Shown: one piece after another, positions 26,847 to 35,889 of the stretch
Layout: the number at the start of each line of letters is the position of its first letter
Position numbering within the stretch: the stretch's first letter is position 1
Source: Serinibacter salmoneus
GTDB lineage: Bacteria; Actinomycetota; Actinomycetes; Actinomycetales; Beutenbergiaceae
DNA length: 64,000 nucleotides
Reading direction: 5' to 3'
NCBI RefSeq assembly: GCF_002563925.1
Contig: NZ_PDJD01000001.1
Coordinates: forward strand, 558,001 to 622,000
Program-made: the position numbers and the translations under genes
The notes under the pieces: model-generated
What the model was told of the DNA's origin: nothing
The model's database searches: none
What the model saw: the letters and a program-made list of their open reading frames with translations, nothing else

Positions 26847-26862
26847 CAGGAAGGAATGACAC

Positions 26863-27873
26863 GTGCTCATTGCACAGCGCCCCGCTCTGTCCGAGGAGGT
26901 CGTGGACGAGTACCGGTCCCGGTTCGTGATCGAACCGCTGGAGCCCGGCTTCGGCTACACCCTCGGGAACTCGCTGCGCCGCACCCTGCTGTCCTCGATT
27001 CCCGGCGCAGCCGTGACCAGCATCCGCATCGACGGTGTGCTGCACGAGTTCACGACTGTCGAGGGAGTCAAGGAGGATGTCACGGAGATCATCCTCAACA
27101 TCAAGAACATCGTCGTCTCCTCCGAGCACGACGAGCCGGTCGTGATGTACCTGCGCAAGCAGGGCCCGGGCACGGTCACCGCCGCCGACATCACGCCGCC
27201 GGCCGGTGTCGAGGTGCACAACCCCGACCTGCACATCGCGACGGTCAACGGCAAGGGCAAGCTCGAGGTCGAGTTGACCGTGGAGCGTGGCCGCGGCTAC
27301 GTCTCCGCGGCGCAGAACAAGGCCTTCGACAACGAGATCGGACGGATCCCGGTCGACTCGATCTACTCGCCGGTGCTGAAGGTCACGTACAAGGTCGAGG
27401 CCACCCGTGTGGAGCAGCGTACGGACTTCGACCGCCTGGTGGTCGACGTCGAGACGAAGCGGGCCATCTCGCCGCGTGACGCGCTGGCCTCGGCCGGCAA
27501 GACGCTGGTGGAGCTGTTCGGTCTCGCACGTGAGCTGAACACCGCCGCCGAGGGCATCGAGATCGGCCCCTCGCCCACGGACGTCGAACTCGCCCAGGAC
27601 CTCGCGCAGCCGATCGAGGACCTCGATCTGACGATCCGGTCCTACAACTGCCTCAAGCGTGAGGGCATCCACACCGTGGGTGAGCTCGTGGCGCGCAGCG
27701 AGGCCGATCTCCTGGACATCCGCAACTTCGGCGCGAAGTCGATCGTGGAGGTCAAGGAGAAGCTCGCGGGTCTCGGACTCGCGCTGAAGGACAGCCCCGC
27801 TGACTTCGACCCGTCTCTCGTGTCCGACAGCTACGCCAGCGAGGACACCGAGTACGGCGACACCTACAACTGA
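26863..27873 (+). CDS. rpoA: DNA-directed RNA polymerase subunit alpha
   Basis: 336 residues. The N-terminal domain ([20 protein letters not shown], about 28-47) dimerises and assembles core polymerase; the C-terminal domain after about residue 245 ([40 protein letters not shown]) binds UP elements and activators. The GTG start follows AGGAAGGA by 7 nt. An acidic tail ends the protein ([11 protein letters not shown]). rplQ follows after 51 bp. Confidence 0.98.
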   Translation: MLIAQRPALSEEVVDEYRSRFVIEPLEPGFGYTLGNSLRRTLLSSIPGAAVTSIRIDGVLHEFTTVEGVKEDVTEIILNIKNIVVSSEHDEPVVMYLRKQGPGTVTAADITPPAGVEVHNPDLHIATVNGKGKLEVELTVERGRGYVSAAQNKAFDNEIGRIPVDSIYSPVLKVTYKVEATRVEQRTDFDRLVVDVETKRAISPRDALASAGKTLVELFGLARELNTAAEGIEIGPSPTDVELAQDLAQPIEDLDLTIRSYNCLKREGIHTVGELVARSEADLLDIRNFGAKSIVEVKEKLAGLGLALKDSPADFDPSLVSDSYASEDTEYGDTYN

Positions 27874-27924
27874 GCCCAGACCACTTTGAGGTCACGGACC
27901 GTGACCTTGCGATGAGGAGACACC

Positions 27925-28437
27925 ATGCCTACGCCCACTAAGGGCCCCCGCCTCGGAGGCGGGCCGGCGCACGAGCGGCTGATCCTGGCCAACCTGGCGA
28001 CCTCGCTCTTCGAGCACCGCCGTATCACGACCACCGAGACCCGCGCCAAGCGCCTGCGTCCGCTCGCCGAGCGCATGGTGACCTTCGCCAAGCGGGGCGA
28101 CCTGTCCTCCCGCCGTCGCGTGATGACGGTGATCAAGGACAAGTCCGTGGTCCACGAGCTGTTCACCGACATCGCCCCGCAGATGGCTGAGCGTCAGGGT
28201 GGCTACACGCGTGTGACCAAGATCGGTCCCCGCAAGGGTGACAACGCACCGATGGCCGTGATCGAACTGGTGCTGGAGCCGCTGAGCCCGAAGCAGGCGA
28301 CCGTGGCGGAGGCCACGGCCGCGACCAAGCGTGCCGCGAAGCCCGAGACCGAGGCCACCGCCCCGGTGCAGGAGACGCCGGCTGCGCCGGAACCTGCCGA
28401 GGAGAGCGCCGAGGAAGGCACCGACGAGGCCAAGTGA
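27925..28437 (+). CDS. rplQ: 50S ribosomal protein L17, with acidic Ala/Glu-rich tail
   Basis: 170 residues. The first 115 or so are standard L17 ([60 protein letters not shown]). The last 50 residues are a low-complexity Ala/Pro/Glu/Thr extension of the kind common in actinobacteria. Last gene of the alpha operon; a terminator follows 13 bp later. Confidence 0.97.
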   Translation: MPTPTKGPRLGGGPAHERLILANLATSLFEHRRITTTETRAKRLRPLAERMVTFAKRGDLSSRRRVMTVIKDKSVVHELFTDIAPQMAERQGGYTRVTKIGPRKGDNAPMAVIELVLEPLSPKQATVAEATAATKRAAKPETEATAPVQETPAAPEPAEESAEEGTDEAK

Positions 28438-28758
28438 GCCCGCGATGACCAAGGGCCCGGATCCGTGAGGATCCGGGCCCTTCGTGTGTAGAACTGCCCG
28501 CGTCGAACGGGATCATACGTCGGGGGAGGCGTCGTGAACGGGGTCCGTCCGCCTGCGGACAGTGGCACCCGGGGGCGGGGTCGAGGTGTAGGGGGCGGAC
28601 ACCTCGGCCCCGCTGACCCGGGTAGTGAGGGGCTTGCGTCCTTCACTGCCTCCACTATGCCCACGGCGGTGCCGATCGGATACTGGGGTTCTCCCCAGCG
28701 GTAGGAGATCGGGATCGGCCCTAGTATGTCGTAGCGGCGGACGGAGAAGGGGGATGGT
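28438..28758. other. Gene-free region before the LuxR-type regulator (321 bp)
   Basis: Contains the rplQ terminator. Toward the regulator gene there is a 6-bp inverted repeat, CTGGGG TTCT CCCCAG (28683-28698), and TTGCGT (28634-28639) 16 bp from TATGCC (28656-28661) as a weak promoter candidate. TAGTAT at 28722-28727 is another possible -10, without a good -35. The inverted repeat could be an operator. No gene is supported. Confidence 0.4.
28451..28482 (+). terminator. Strong intrinsic terminator after rplQ
   Basis: AAGGGCCCGGATCC (28451-28464) pairs perfectly with 28469-28482 around a GTGA loop. It closes the ribosomal superoperon. Confidence 0.85.
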
Positions 28759-31563
28759 GTGACCAGGGCGCTCTGCGTCGGGCGTGAAGCGGAGATCGCG
28801 GCGATCCTGACTGAAGCGGATGCCGCGGTCCAAGGCACGCGCGCAGCGGTGTTGCTCGTGCGTGGCGCACCGGGCTCGGGGAAGACGACCGTGCTCGACC
28901 AGGCCGTCGTGAGCATGCGCGAGCGGGGCTATTCGGTTGCCCGTGGCCGGGCGGATGCCCTGGACGCGGCGCGCCCGTACGCGGCTCTGCTCGACACGAT
29001 CAATCGCTCAGAGTTGCTCTCGGACGCCATGCGGGAGGCCTTGGAGACCCTCCGCGCAGTGGTGGATCCGGTCGCCGTCAGGGCGCGGCCGGGTGCCGAG
29101 GCAGCACGTGGCTCCGAACGTGTGCTCGACCTGACGGTGCGAGCCCTGCGCACCGCGGCGCAGGAGGGCCCCCAAGTGGTGGTGCTGGAGGACCTGCATC
29201 ACGCGGATGCCGCGATGATGCAGATGCTCGCCACCGGCCTGCGAAGCCTGGACCATGTGCCGGTCGTCTTCCTCCTCTCGCTGCGTCACGGGTTCGAGGA
29301 CCGGACAGGTGAGCTGGAGTCGTTCGTCAATCGTCGAGCCGCGGACAAGCGTGCCGTCGTCCTTGACCTGGAACCGCTGTCCCGCGCCGATGCGCGTGAA
29401 CTCGTCCAGGCGCGGGTGGCCCAGGCGGGCAGTGGGATCGGTCCCCAGGACATCGATGCGCTGGCCGCGGACGCGTACGAACGCACGGGCGGGCTTCCTC
29501 TGTTCCTTGATACCTATGTACACCAGCATCTCGAGGGCGCCGCCAACGCGTCCACGTATCCGCGGCGCACGAGGATGCACCTGCAGGAGTGGTTGCTCGG
29601 GTACGACGCACTGGCGCTTCGCGTGGCACAGGCGCTCAGCGTCCTCACCTCGATCCGCCTCGTGGACCTGGAGTGTGTGCAGGAGGCCATCGGCTATCCG
29701 GCATCGGACCTCGAGGGCGCATTCGATCGCCTGGTCCGGATGGGTGTGCTGTACGAGGAGGGGCGCGAGTTCCACTTCGCGCAACCGATGTTGCGCGAGG
29801 AACTCTACGACGCGCTCGGGGCAGCGCAGCGGGTGCGGATGCACGCAAGAGCGGCGAGACACCTGGAGGCGCGCGGTGGCCGGGTCACCGATCTGGTGGG
29901 CTGGGCGACACACGTTGTGAAGTCGACCGAACCGGGAGACGACGCCGGGTTCAATGCGGCACTCGAGGTTGCCGAGCACGTGGGACTGTCAGCCCCGCTG
30001 GTGGCGGCGGAATGGGTCGGGCTCGCCCGTGAGCGCCTGCTCCCCGGCGATCCACGGGAGTTCGATGTCGATGCCACCCGGGTCGGACTGCTGTCCTACG
30101 GTGGCAGGCTCGCCGAGGCCATTGCGCTGTCGGAGGAGGTCCTGGAGAAGAACGGGATCGGGGGGCGGACCGCCCGCCTCGCGCGGGAGCACTCCATGAA
30201 CCTCCTCGGGGTGGGTCGATTCGCGGATGCGCTGGAGGTCCTGACGCGCGCTGAGCGCAGCGGGGTCGTCGATCCCGCGCACGCCCCGGTCAGGGCACAT
30301 GCGCTGTACAGCCTGGGTCGGCGGGAGGAGGCCGACGCCGCGGCGCTCCTCGCCGCCAGGAACGAACCGATGGAACGCGATGCGTACTTCGCCTGGCTGG
30401 TGATGAGTGCGTTCGACGCCCAGGTGCTCGCCCGTGAGGACCGCGATGCACTGCGTGAGCGCCTCGAACGGGAGGCGGGTGAGTTCGGTCCACTTCTGGA
30501 GCGCGAGGCGCGGGCCGCGCTCATGGTGCTGGCCATGGAAGGTGGCGGTGGTGCCAACGAGGCGCGCCGCCACGCCCGGCGGATCGCCGAACTCACCGGA
30601 GAGGACTGGGCCCCGAGGCTGGACAGCACGCAGATGCTGGCACAGACCGAGCTGTCCTTCGTGGAGGGTGCCTGGGACGAGGCCTTGGCGTGGGCGGACC
30701 TGGGCCGCAGCGGCGAGGAGTCCGCCGGCATGTCCGTCGCTCGGGACGCGGTCAGGGCACTCGGCGTGTTGATGCTGGACGACCTGGCCAGGCCGCGAGA
30801 GGCAGCGGACCTCTCGCGGGGGCTGGTGGCGCGGGCACCAGCAGGCGCGCCATTGGTCGAGGCGGCGCACGCCCGCGTTCTCGTCAGCGGCGGTGAGATC
30901 GCCTCGGCCAGGGACCGGCTCATCCGCCAGATCGACTGGCAGCTCGAACGTGGTCTACCGATCTTCATCGGGCTGGTCGCGGAGGAGCTGGCGCGTCTGC
31001 CTGAATCCGACACGGACGATGAGGTGCTGTCCCACATTCGAGGCGCGCACGAACTGGCGGCGCCGTTGGGTTGGCCCGCCAACGACGTCTACCTCAACCG
31101 CACGCTCGCTCGGATGTACTGCGCGACCGACCCGGACACGGCGGCCCGGCACGCGTCCGTGTCCTGGGAGATCGCCCACGCACACGGGATGCATGCCGAG
31201 TCCGCGCGCAGCGGGCTGGTCCTGGGAGCCCTCGGTGTCGATGCCTCCTCCCACCTCGTGGCGGCGCACGATCTCTTCCGCACGCTCGGTGCCGCAGACC
31301 TGGTCAGTACGGCTCGCCGGCACATGCGTTCGGCCGGCATCCCGATACCCCGGCAGCGCCGGCGGCGGGGGAAGGCGAGCGAGGTCGAGGGCGTGGTGGC
31401 CCGGCTCGCGATCGAGGGCCTGACCAATCATCAGATCGCGCAGCGTCTGCACTACAGCGTCAAGACCGTGGAACTGTATCTCTCACGCGTCTACCAGCAG
31501 TACGGGGTCTCGGGCCGCGTGGCGCTGGCCAGTGGCGTGGCGAGCGGCGCCATCGAGCTGTGA
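28759..31563 (+). CDS. Large ATP-binding LuxR-family transcriptional regulator (LAL/MalT-like)
   Basis: 934 residues. An N-terminal AAA/NACHT-like ATPase has Walker A GAPGSGKTT at 36-44 and Walker B VVVLEDLHHAD at 140-150. A long helical, TPR-like middle follows. The C-terminal LuxR helix-turn-helix spans about 873-934 (EGLTNHQIAQRLHYSVKTVE). This layout is that of LAL regulators, which sense a ligand or partner protein through ATPase and repeats, then activate nearby genes. The GTG start follows GAGAAGGGGG. The stop overlaps the start of a hydrolase gene, so the hydrolase is probably co-expressed with it. The inducer and targets cannot be read from sequence. It lies where truA usually follows rplQ, so it appears inserted. 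Confidence 0.88.
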   Translation: MTRALCVGREAEIAAILTEADAAVQGTRAAVLLVRGAPGSGKTTVLDQAVVSMRERGYSVARGRADALDAARPYAALLDTINRSELLSDAMREALETLRAVVDPVAVRARPGAEAARGSERVLDLTVRALRTAAQEGPQVVVLEDLHHADAAMMQMLATGLRSLDHVPVVFLLSLRHGFEDRTGELESFVNRRAADKRAVVLDLEPLSRADARELVQARVAQAGSGIGPQDIDALAADAYERTGGLPLFLDTYVHQHLEGAANASTYPRRTRMHLQEWLLGYDALALRVAQALSVLTSIRLVDLECVQEAIGYPASDLEGAFDRLVRMGVLYEEGREFHFAQPMLREELYDALGAAQRVRMHARAARHLEARGGRVTDLVGWATHVVKSTEPGDDAGFNAALEVAEHVGLSAPLVAAEWVGLARERLLPGDPREFDVDATRVGLLSYGGRLAEAIALSEEVLEKNGIGGRTARLAREHSMNLLGVGRFADALEVLTRAERSGVVDPAHAPVRAHALYSLGRREEADAAALLAARNEPMERDAYFAWLVMSAFDAQVLAREDRDALRERLEREAGEFGPLLEREARAALMVLAMEGGGGANEARRHARRIAELTGEDWAPRLDSTQMLAQTELSFVEGAWDEALAWADLGRSGEESAGMSVARDAVRALGVLMLDDLARPREAADLSRGLVARAPAGAPLVEAAHARVLVSGGEIASARDRLIRQIDWQLERGLPIFIGLVAEELARLPESDTDDEVLSHIRGAHELAAPLGWPANDVYLNRTLARMYCATDPDTAARHASVSWEIAHAHGMHAESARSGLVLGALGVDASSHLVAAHDLFRTLGAADLVSTARRHMRSAGIPIPRQRRRRGKASEVEGVVARLAIEGLTNHQIAQRLHYSVKTVELYLSRVYQQYGVSGRVALASGVASGAIEL

Positions 31564-32402
31564 GCACGACCACGGCTCCCGGCCCGTGCGCGCCGTCGGA
31601 CCCGATGCCGCTTGCGGGCCTCGGCGTCGTGTTCCTGCACGGCGTGCGGACCTCGGGCACCATGTGGCGCGACCAGGTCGACCTCCTGCGCAGGCAGGGC
31701 GCCGAGGTGACTGCTGTCGATCTGCCGGGCCACGGCACCGCGCTCGCTGAGCGCTTCAGCCTCGACGCCTGCGATCAGCGCATCCAGGAGGCTGTCGAGG
31801 CCCTTCGCGTGCGTTGCCCCCGCGTGGCGGTGGTCGGCTTGTCGCTGGGGGGCTACCTCGCGCTGCACTGGGCGGCGCGGACCTGCTGCCCACCCGAGAT
31901 CCTGGTGGTGAGTTCGTGCACGGCGCGAACCGGGGGCGTGCTGCATCGTGGCTTCCTCGCGCTCACGCGCGTGCTCGGGGACTCGGGCGGGCGCCGGCTC
32001 AGCGCCCGCGCCGCCCGCCTCGCGGTGGGGGAGCAGGCCGCGCACGACATCTCCGCCGGCGGGGTGAGCGTGGGCGGGCAACTGGCGGCGCTGCGCGCGC
32101 TACTGCCCCTGGATCCGCTCGGGGACCTCGAACGGGTCCTGATGCGCGGGATGGACACCACGTTCCTGATCGGGGAGTTCGACCACTTCCGTCTGCACGA
32201 GCGCGAGTTCCGGGCCGTGGCCGCGGGTCGGGCGCGGTGGGTGCTGATACGGCGGGCCCACCACCTGGTGAGCCTGCATCGGCCCCGTGCCTACAACCGG
32301 GCACTGCTGGGCGAACTGATGCGGACCCAGGCAGAGTCCGTCACCGCGGCAGGGACCACGCGCGCACCCCGCCGACGATCCCCGCGGAGTTCGGCACGAT
32401 GA
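31560..32402 (+). CDS. Alpha/beta hydrolase
   Basis: 280 residues from the GTG at 31560 (GTGA overlap with the LuxR gene), or shorter from an ATG at 31605. VVFLHGVRTSGTMWRDQVDL carries the oxyanion-hole HG; the nucleophile elbow GLSLGG places Ser at residue 95; an acid (IGEFDHFR) and a histidine (RRAHHLVSLHRP) complete a plausible triad. The fold is that of the AB-hydrolase_1 group (esterases, lactonases, thioesterases); the substrate is unknown. Coupling to a LAL regulator suggests that it either makes or destroys the signal, or is the main target; this is inference. Its last 62 bp overlap the convergent ROK gene. Confidence 0.85.
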   Translation: MSTTTAPGPCAPSDPMPLAGLGVVFLHGVRTSGTMWRDQVDLLRRQGAEVTAVDLPGHGTALAERFSLDACDQRIQEAVEALRVRCPRVAVVGLSLGGYLALHWAARTCCPPEILVVSSCTARTGGVLHRGFLALTRVLGDSGGRRLSARAARLAVGEQAAHDISAGGVSVGGQLAALRALLPLDPLGDLERVLMRGMDTTFLIGEFDHFRLHEREFRAVAAGRARWVLIRRAHHLVSLHRPRAYNRALLGELMRTQAESVTAAGTTRAPRRRSPRSSAR

Positions 32403-33090
32403 CCACGTCCTCACCCAGCCGAGCGCGTGCCACCGCCGTGATGCGGCGGGAGTTGCCCCCGCCGAGGTACAGGCGGTCCCATGCGATCACTGGGCGCAGG
32501 GCGTCCACCACGCGGCGTACACGCCGCGACCAGTGCGAGTCGCCCAGACGTAGTCGCTCGTGTTCGCCGATGTAGTCGTCGTAGGTCAGCCCCCACCGCA
32601 GCGGTGCCTGGGAGAGCTCCAGGTGCGGAGCGAGCCGCCCGCCGTCGAACACGGCGTTCCCGAGGCCCGTGCCCAGGGTCACGATCACCTCGAGTCCGGT
32701 CCCGGCCACGCTGCCCGCCCCGTGCACCTCGGCATCGTTGAGCACAAGGGCGGGCACGCCGAAGCGCGCCGCCACGGCGGCTCGCATGTCGAAACCCTCC
32801 CACGCCGCCCTCAGGTCCGGCAGCACGCGCGTGCGCGGACCCGCCTTGGTGACGTAGTGCGGCGTGGACACCACCACGCCGTGCCGGATCATCCCGGGCA
32901 TCCCGAGGGTGATCCGTTCGAACGGCGGGAGCCGGTCCACGAGGCTGGAGACGACACCGAGCAGCGACTCGGGCGGGAGCGGGTACACGGTGGGTTCGCG
33001 CAGCGCGGCGCAACGGGGGGTGCCGGTCTCGTCCAGGACCGACGCCTTGATCCCGCCGCCGCCGCAGTCGACGGCGAGCGTGGCGTCCAT
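32341..33090 (-). CDS. ROK-family sugar kinase, polyphosphate-glucokinase-like
   Basis: 249 residues. The N-terminal phosphate-binding loop is AVDCGGGGIKASVLDETG, the catalytic Asp lies in VLNDAEVHGAG, and TLGTGLGNAVFDGGRLAPHL plus LYLGGGNSRRI and a SAGIVGG ending resemble polyphosphate/ATP glucokinases (PpgK) of actinobacteria. It would phosphorylate glucose or a related sugar using polyphosphate or ATP; the substrate is inferred. The ATG at 33090 lies 6 nt after a TACGTT -10, implying a leaderless transcript. It is divergent from truA and overlaps the hydrolase gene tail to tail by 62 bp. Confidence 0.8.
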   Translation of the reverse strand: MDATLAVDCGGGGIKASVLDETGTPRCAALREPTVYPLPPESLLGVVSSLVDRLPPFERITLGMPGMIRHGVVVSTPHYVTKAGPRTRVLPDLRAAWEGFDMRAAVAARFGVPALVLNDAEVHGAGSVAGTGLEVIVTLGTGLGNAVFDGGRLAPHLELSQAPLRWGLTYDDYIGEHERLRLGDSHWSRRVRRVVDALRPVIAWDRLYLGGGNSRRITAVARARLGEDVVIVPNSAGIVGGVRAWSLPR

Positions 33091-33096
33091 GAGGCC

Positions 33097-33102
33097 AACG
33101 TA
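33097..33102 (-). promoter_or_regulatory. Candidate leaderless -10 for the ROK kinase gene
   Basis: On the minus strand TACGTT (33102 to 33097) is followed by 6 nt and the ATG. No ribosome-binding site is present. Confidence 0.5.
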
Positions 33103-33138
33103 CCGATACCTCGGACGCCGCCGCGACGCCTGGGGCGG

Positions 33139-33144
33139 TAGGTT
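33139..33144 (+). promoter_or_regulatory. Candidate leaderless -10 for truA
   Basis: TAGGTT ends 6 nt before the truA GTG, and no Shine-Dalgarno sequence is visible, so the transcript probably begins at the start codon. Confidence 0.5.
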
Positions 33145-33150
33145 CGTGCG

Positions 33151-34077
33151 GTGACCGACGCATTCCCGAACGAGTCGATCCGGGTACGGCTCGATCTGGC
33201 CTACGACGGCGCGGCGAGCCACGGCTGGGCGCGTCAGCCCGGGTTGCGCACGGTGCAGGGGGTCCTGGAGGAGGCGCTGAGCACACTGCTGCGCAGACCC
33301 GTCCCCGTCACCGTGGCGGGCCGAACCGACGCCGGTGTCCATGCCCGCGGGCAGGTGGTGCACCTCGACGTGACCCAGCGGGAGTGGGCCGCCCTGCCCG
33401 GGCGCAGCGAGCGCACACCGGAATCGTCGCTGCTGGCCCGGATGGCGGGCCTGCTCCCGCCGGACATCGTGGTGGGGCGGGTCGAGGTGGTGCCCGCCGC
33501 CTTCGACGCCAGGTTCGCCGCGCTGTGGCGACGGTACAGCTACCGGATCCACGACGGCGCGGCGCCCGACCCCCTGCTGCGTTCCTGGGTGGTCCACCAC
33601 CGCCGCCCGCTCGACGAGCTCGCGATGGCGCAGGCGGCGGGCACACTCGTGGGGGAACACGACTTCCTGGCGTTCTGCAAGCCACGCGCGGGTGCCACCA
33701 CGATCCGGACCCTGCTCGGTCTGTCGGTGGCCCGCGCGGGGGACATCGTGACGATCGAGGCGCGCGCGGATGCCTTCTGCCACTCGATGGTGCGCTCGCT
33801 GGTAGGCGCCTTGATGGTGGTGGGGGAGGGACGCCGCGCAGTGGCGTGGCCCCGGGAGGTGCTCGATCGGCGACATCGCGACGGCGCGGTACCGCTGGCG
33901 CCGGCGCCGGGCCTGGTGTTGGAGGAGGTCGGCTACCCACCTTCGCAGGGCCTCGCCCAGCGAGCGAGGCAAGCACGCGCGGTCCGTGGCCCTGTCCATG
34001 GCCCCGTCCAAGGCGCACGGCGTGGCGTGGGCGGCGCCGGGTGTGCCCCGCAGGAGGGTCAGTCCTCCTCGTCGTAG
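33151..34077 (+). CDS. truA: tRNA pseudouridine(38-40) synthase TruA
   Basis: 308 residues. It isomerises U38-U40 in the anticodon stem. The catalytic motif AGRTDAGVHARGQVVHLD contains the essential Asp; FDARFAALWRRYSYRI, FLAFCKPRAGATTIRTL and FCHSMVRSLVGALMVVGEGR are family blocks. The last 40 residues are a poorly conserved Ala/Gly/Arg/Pro tail. It starts with GTG and has its own putative leaderless promoter because the usual rplQ-truA linkage is broken here. The 3' end overlaps the DUF5709 gene by 19 bp. Confidence 0.94.
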   Translation: MTDAFPNESIRVRLDLAYDGAASHGWARQPGLRTVQGVLEEALSTLLRRPVPVTVAGRTDAGVHARGQVVHLDVTQREWAALPGRSERTPESSLLARMAGLLPPDIVVGRVEVVPAAFDARFAALWRRYSYRIHDGAAPDPLLRSWVVHHRRPLDELAMAQAAGTLVGEHDFLAFCKPRAGATTIRTLLGLSVARAGDIVTIEARADAFCHSMVRSLVGALMVVGEGRRAVAWPREVLDRRHRDGAVPLAPAPGLVLEEVGYPPSQGLAQRARQARAVRGPVHGPVQGARRGVGGAGCAPQEGQSSSS

Positions 34078-34535
34078 CCGTCCAGACCCTCGCGCTCGCG
34101 CGCCTCCACGCGTTCCAGTTCCTCCAGCGAGGTGGTGTGCATGGCCGCCTCCTCACTGCTTGCCGCGCCGCCGGCGACCCCGGCGTCGCGCGCGAAGGAG
34201 TCCTGGCCCCACGCGCCGTCGCGCACGGCCTCGAGACGCCCGGCGCGGTCGGGTTCCTGACCCCGTCGGACCGAGTCGGCGGTGTCCGGGAGTTCCTGGG
34301 CCAGGCGGGAGTCCAGCGGTTCGGCGTGCCGTGCCTCCCAGGCGGTCTCACCCCAATGGTCCCGCGTGTCCCGTTCGCGCGGGATGACCCCCTCGTCCAG
34401 CGCGTCCTCCACCCGCGAGGACTCCAGGGTGTCGTCCTGGTCGAGCTGGTCGCCGTCGATCTCGGCGCCGTTCTCGCCCGGGACGATGTCCGAGTGGTGG
34501 TCCCAGTCCGCCTGTGAACCCGGCTGTGCGTCCAT
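34059..34535 (-). CDS. DUF5709-family acidic protein
   Basis: 158 residues, strongly acidic and without predicted membrane segments. It shows the pattern I associate with DUF5709: DTLESSRVEDALDEGVIPRE, a tryptophan-containing DHWGETAWEARHAEPLDSRL, and GVAGGAASSEEAAMHTT. The family is widespread in actinobacteria and has no established function. The 3' end overlaps truA by 19 bp tail to tail. CACAGT lies 6 nt before the ATG on the minus strand, a weak leaderless -10. Confidence 0.75.
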   Translation of the reverse strand: MDAQPGSQADWDHHSDIVPGENGAEIDGDQLDQDDTLESSRVEDALDEGVIPRERDTRDHWGETAWEARHAEPLDSRLAQELPDTADSVRRGQEPDRAGRLEAVRDGAWGQDSFARDAGVAGGAASSEEAAMHTTSLEELERVEAREREGLDGYDEED

Positions 34536-34917
34536 TGCCCTACTGTGTCACTGCCGCGATGCTCACGCCAGGGCATGCGGACGGCGTGTGCGGTCGTCGA
34601 ACGGGTGGCGGCGAGCAGTCCCCGCGGGGCGTAGCCGGCCGTTTTGACCACCTGCACACCGAGGCAGTACAGTAGTGACTCGTTGTGCGCTCGTGTCGGC
34701 CCTGCCGACCCACGGTCGCGACGCTGACGCGGACCCAGGAGTCCGCCCCGGCGTCCTTCCTCAGGGCGGTGCCACGTGGCGGAGTCTTGCGACCCGCGCA
34801 TGTGCACCGGATCGGCGCACTCGCCGAAACCACCCGGCGTCGCCGGTGGGGAGGGGTCGTGTTCGTCGGCCCCAACCCTGCCAGTGAGGCCCATGCACCG
34901 AAATGAAGGCTACGACT
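34536..34917. other. Gene-free region between DUF5709 and rplM (382 bp)
   Basis: Holds divergent promoter signals: the weak -10 of the DUF5709 gene at the left edge and the rplM promoter at 34644-34673. The remaining 240 bp would be rplM leader; I see no clear stem-loop and no supported gene there. Confidence 0.5.
34644..34673 (+). promoter_or_regulatory. Housekeeping-type promoter for rplM-rpsI
   Basis: TTGACC (34644-34649), 18-bp spacer, TACAGT (34668-34673). It gives a leader of about 240 nt before rplM, long enough for feedback control. Confidence 0.65.
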
Positions 34918-35370
34918 GTGCGTACGTTCACCCCGAAGCCGTCTGACGTCGACCGCACCTGGTACGTCATCGACGCGACCGACGTCGTCCTCGGGCGTCT
35001 GGCAAGCCACGCGGCCACCCTGCTGCGCGGAAAGCACAAGGCGACGTTCGCCGCCCACGTCGACACTGGCGACTTCGTCATCGTCGTGAACGCGGACAAG
35101 GTCGTCCTCACGGGCGACAAGGCGGACAAGAAGCTCGCCTACCGCCACTCCGGTCACCCCGGTGGCCTCAAGGCGGTGACCTACTCGGAGCTGCTCGCCA
35201 CCAAGCCGGAGCGAGCCGTGGAGAAGGCCATCGCGGGGATGCTCCCCAAGACCTCTCTCGGACGCGCCCAGCTGCGCAAGCTCAAGGTCTACGCAGGCCC
35301 TGAGCACCCGCACGCCGCCCAGCAGCCGCAGTCCTACGAGTTCAGCCAGGTCGCGCAGTCCCGCGCCTGA
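34918..35370 (+). CDS. rplM: 50S ribosomal protein L13
   Basis: 150 residues from the GTG at 34918 ([20 protein letters not shown]). I prefer this start to the ATG at 34903 because GAAGG lies at the right distance before it and L13 proteins start [45 protein letters not shown] and [17 protein letters not shown] are diagnostic. L13 is an early-assembly 50S protein. It forms the usual pair with rpsI. Confidence 0.96.
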   Translation: MRTFTPKPSDVDRTWYVIDATDVVLGRLASHAATLLRGKHKATFAAHVDTGDFVIVVNADKVVLTGDKADKKLAYRHSGHPGGLKAVTYSELLATKPERAVEKAIAGMLPKTSLGRAQLRKLKVYAGPEHPHAAQQPQSYEFSQVAQSRA

Positions 35371-35392
35371 CGACATCACCTGAAGGAGAATC

Positions 35393-35878
35393 GTGGCTCA
35401 GCCCATGACTGACGAGCTGGACGAGAACGCACCCGCCAGCTACACCACCGAGTCGGACGCCCCTGTCGCCAACCGCGGCCAGAGCATCGCCGCTCCCAGC
35501 GCCGCCGTCGGCCGCCGCAAGGAGGCCGTGGCGCGTGTCCGCCTCGTCCCCGGCAGCGGCAACTGGACGATCAACGGCCGCACCCTCGAGGACTACTTCC
35601 CGAACAAGCTGCACCAGCAGCTCGTGAACTCCCCGTTCACGCTGCTCGAGCTGGTCGACCGCTTCGACGTGGTCGCCCGCATCGACGGCGGCGGCGTGTC
35701 CGGCCAGGCCGGAGCGCTGCGGCTGGGCATTGCCCGCGCACTGAACGCGATGGACGTGGAGTCCAACCGCCCCGCGCTGAAGAAGGCCGGATTCCTGACC
35801 CGCGACGCCCGCGTCACGGAGCGGAAGAAGGCCGGTCTGAAGAAGGCCCGCAAGGCGCCCCAGTACTCCAAGCGCTGA
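35393..35878 (+). CDS. rpsI: 30S ribosomal protein S9
   Basis: 161 residues. The core from about residue 38 ([60 protein letters not shown]) ends in QYSKR, the C-terminal arginine that touches P-site tRNA. The first 35 residues are the acidic extension seen in actinobacteria. The GTG follows TGAAGGAGAA. Only 11 bp separate it from glmM. Confidence 0.97.
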   Translation: MAQPMTDELDENAPASYTTESDAPVANRGQSIAAPSAAVGRRKEAVARVRLVPGSGNWTINGRTLEDYFPNKLHQQLVNSPFTLLELVDRFDVVARIDGGGVSGQAGALRLGIARALNAMDVESNRPALKKAGFLTRDARVTERKKAGLKKARKAPQYSKR

Positions 35879-35889
35879 TCCACGCAGCC

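Noticed and set aside
34903-34917. ATG at 34903 as rplM start
   Set aside because: GAAGG lies inside this extension at the right distance from the GTG at 34918, and the family begins at that point.
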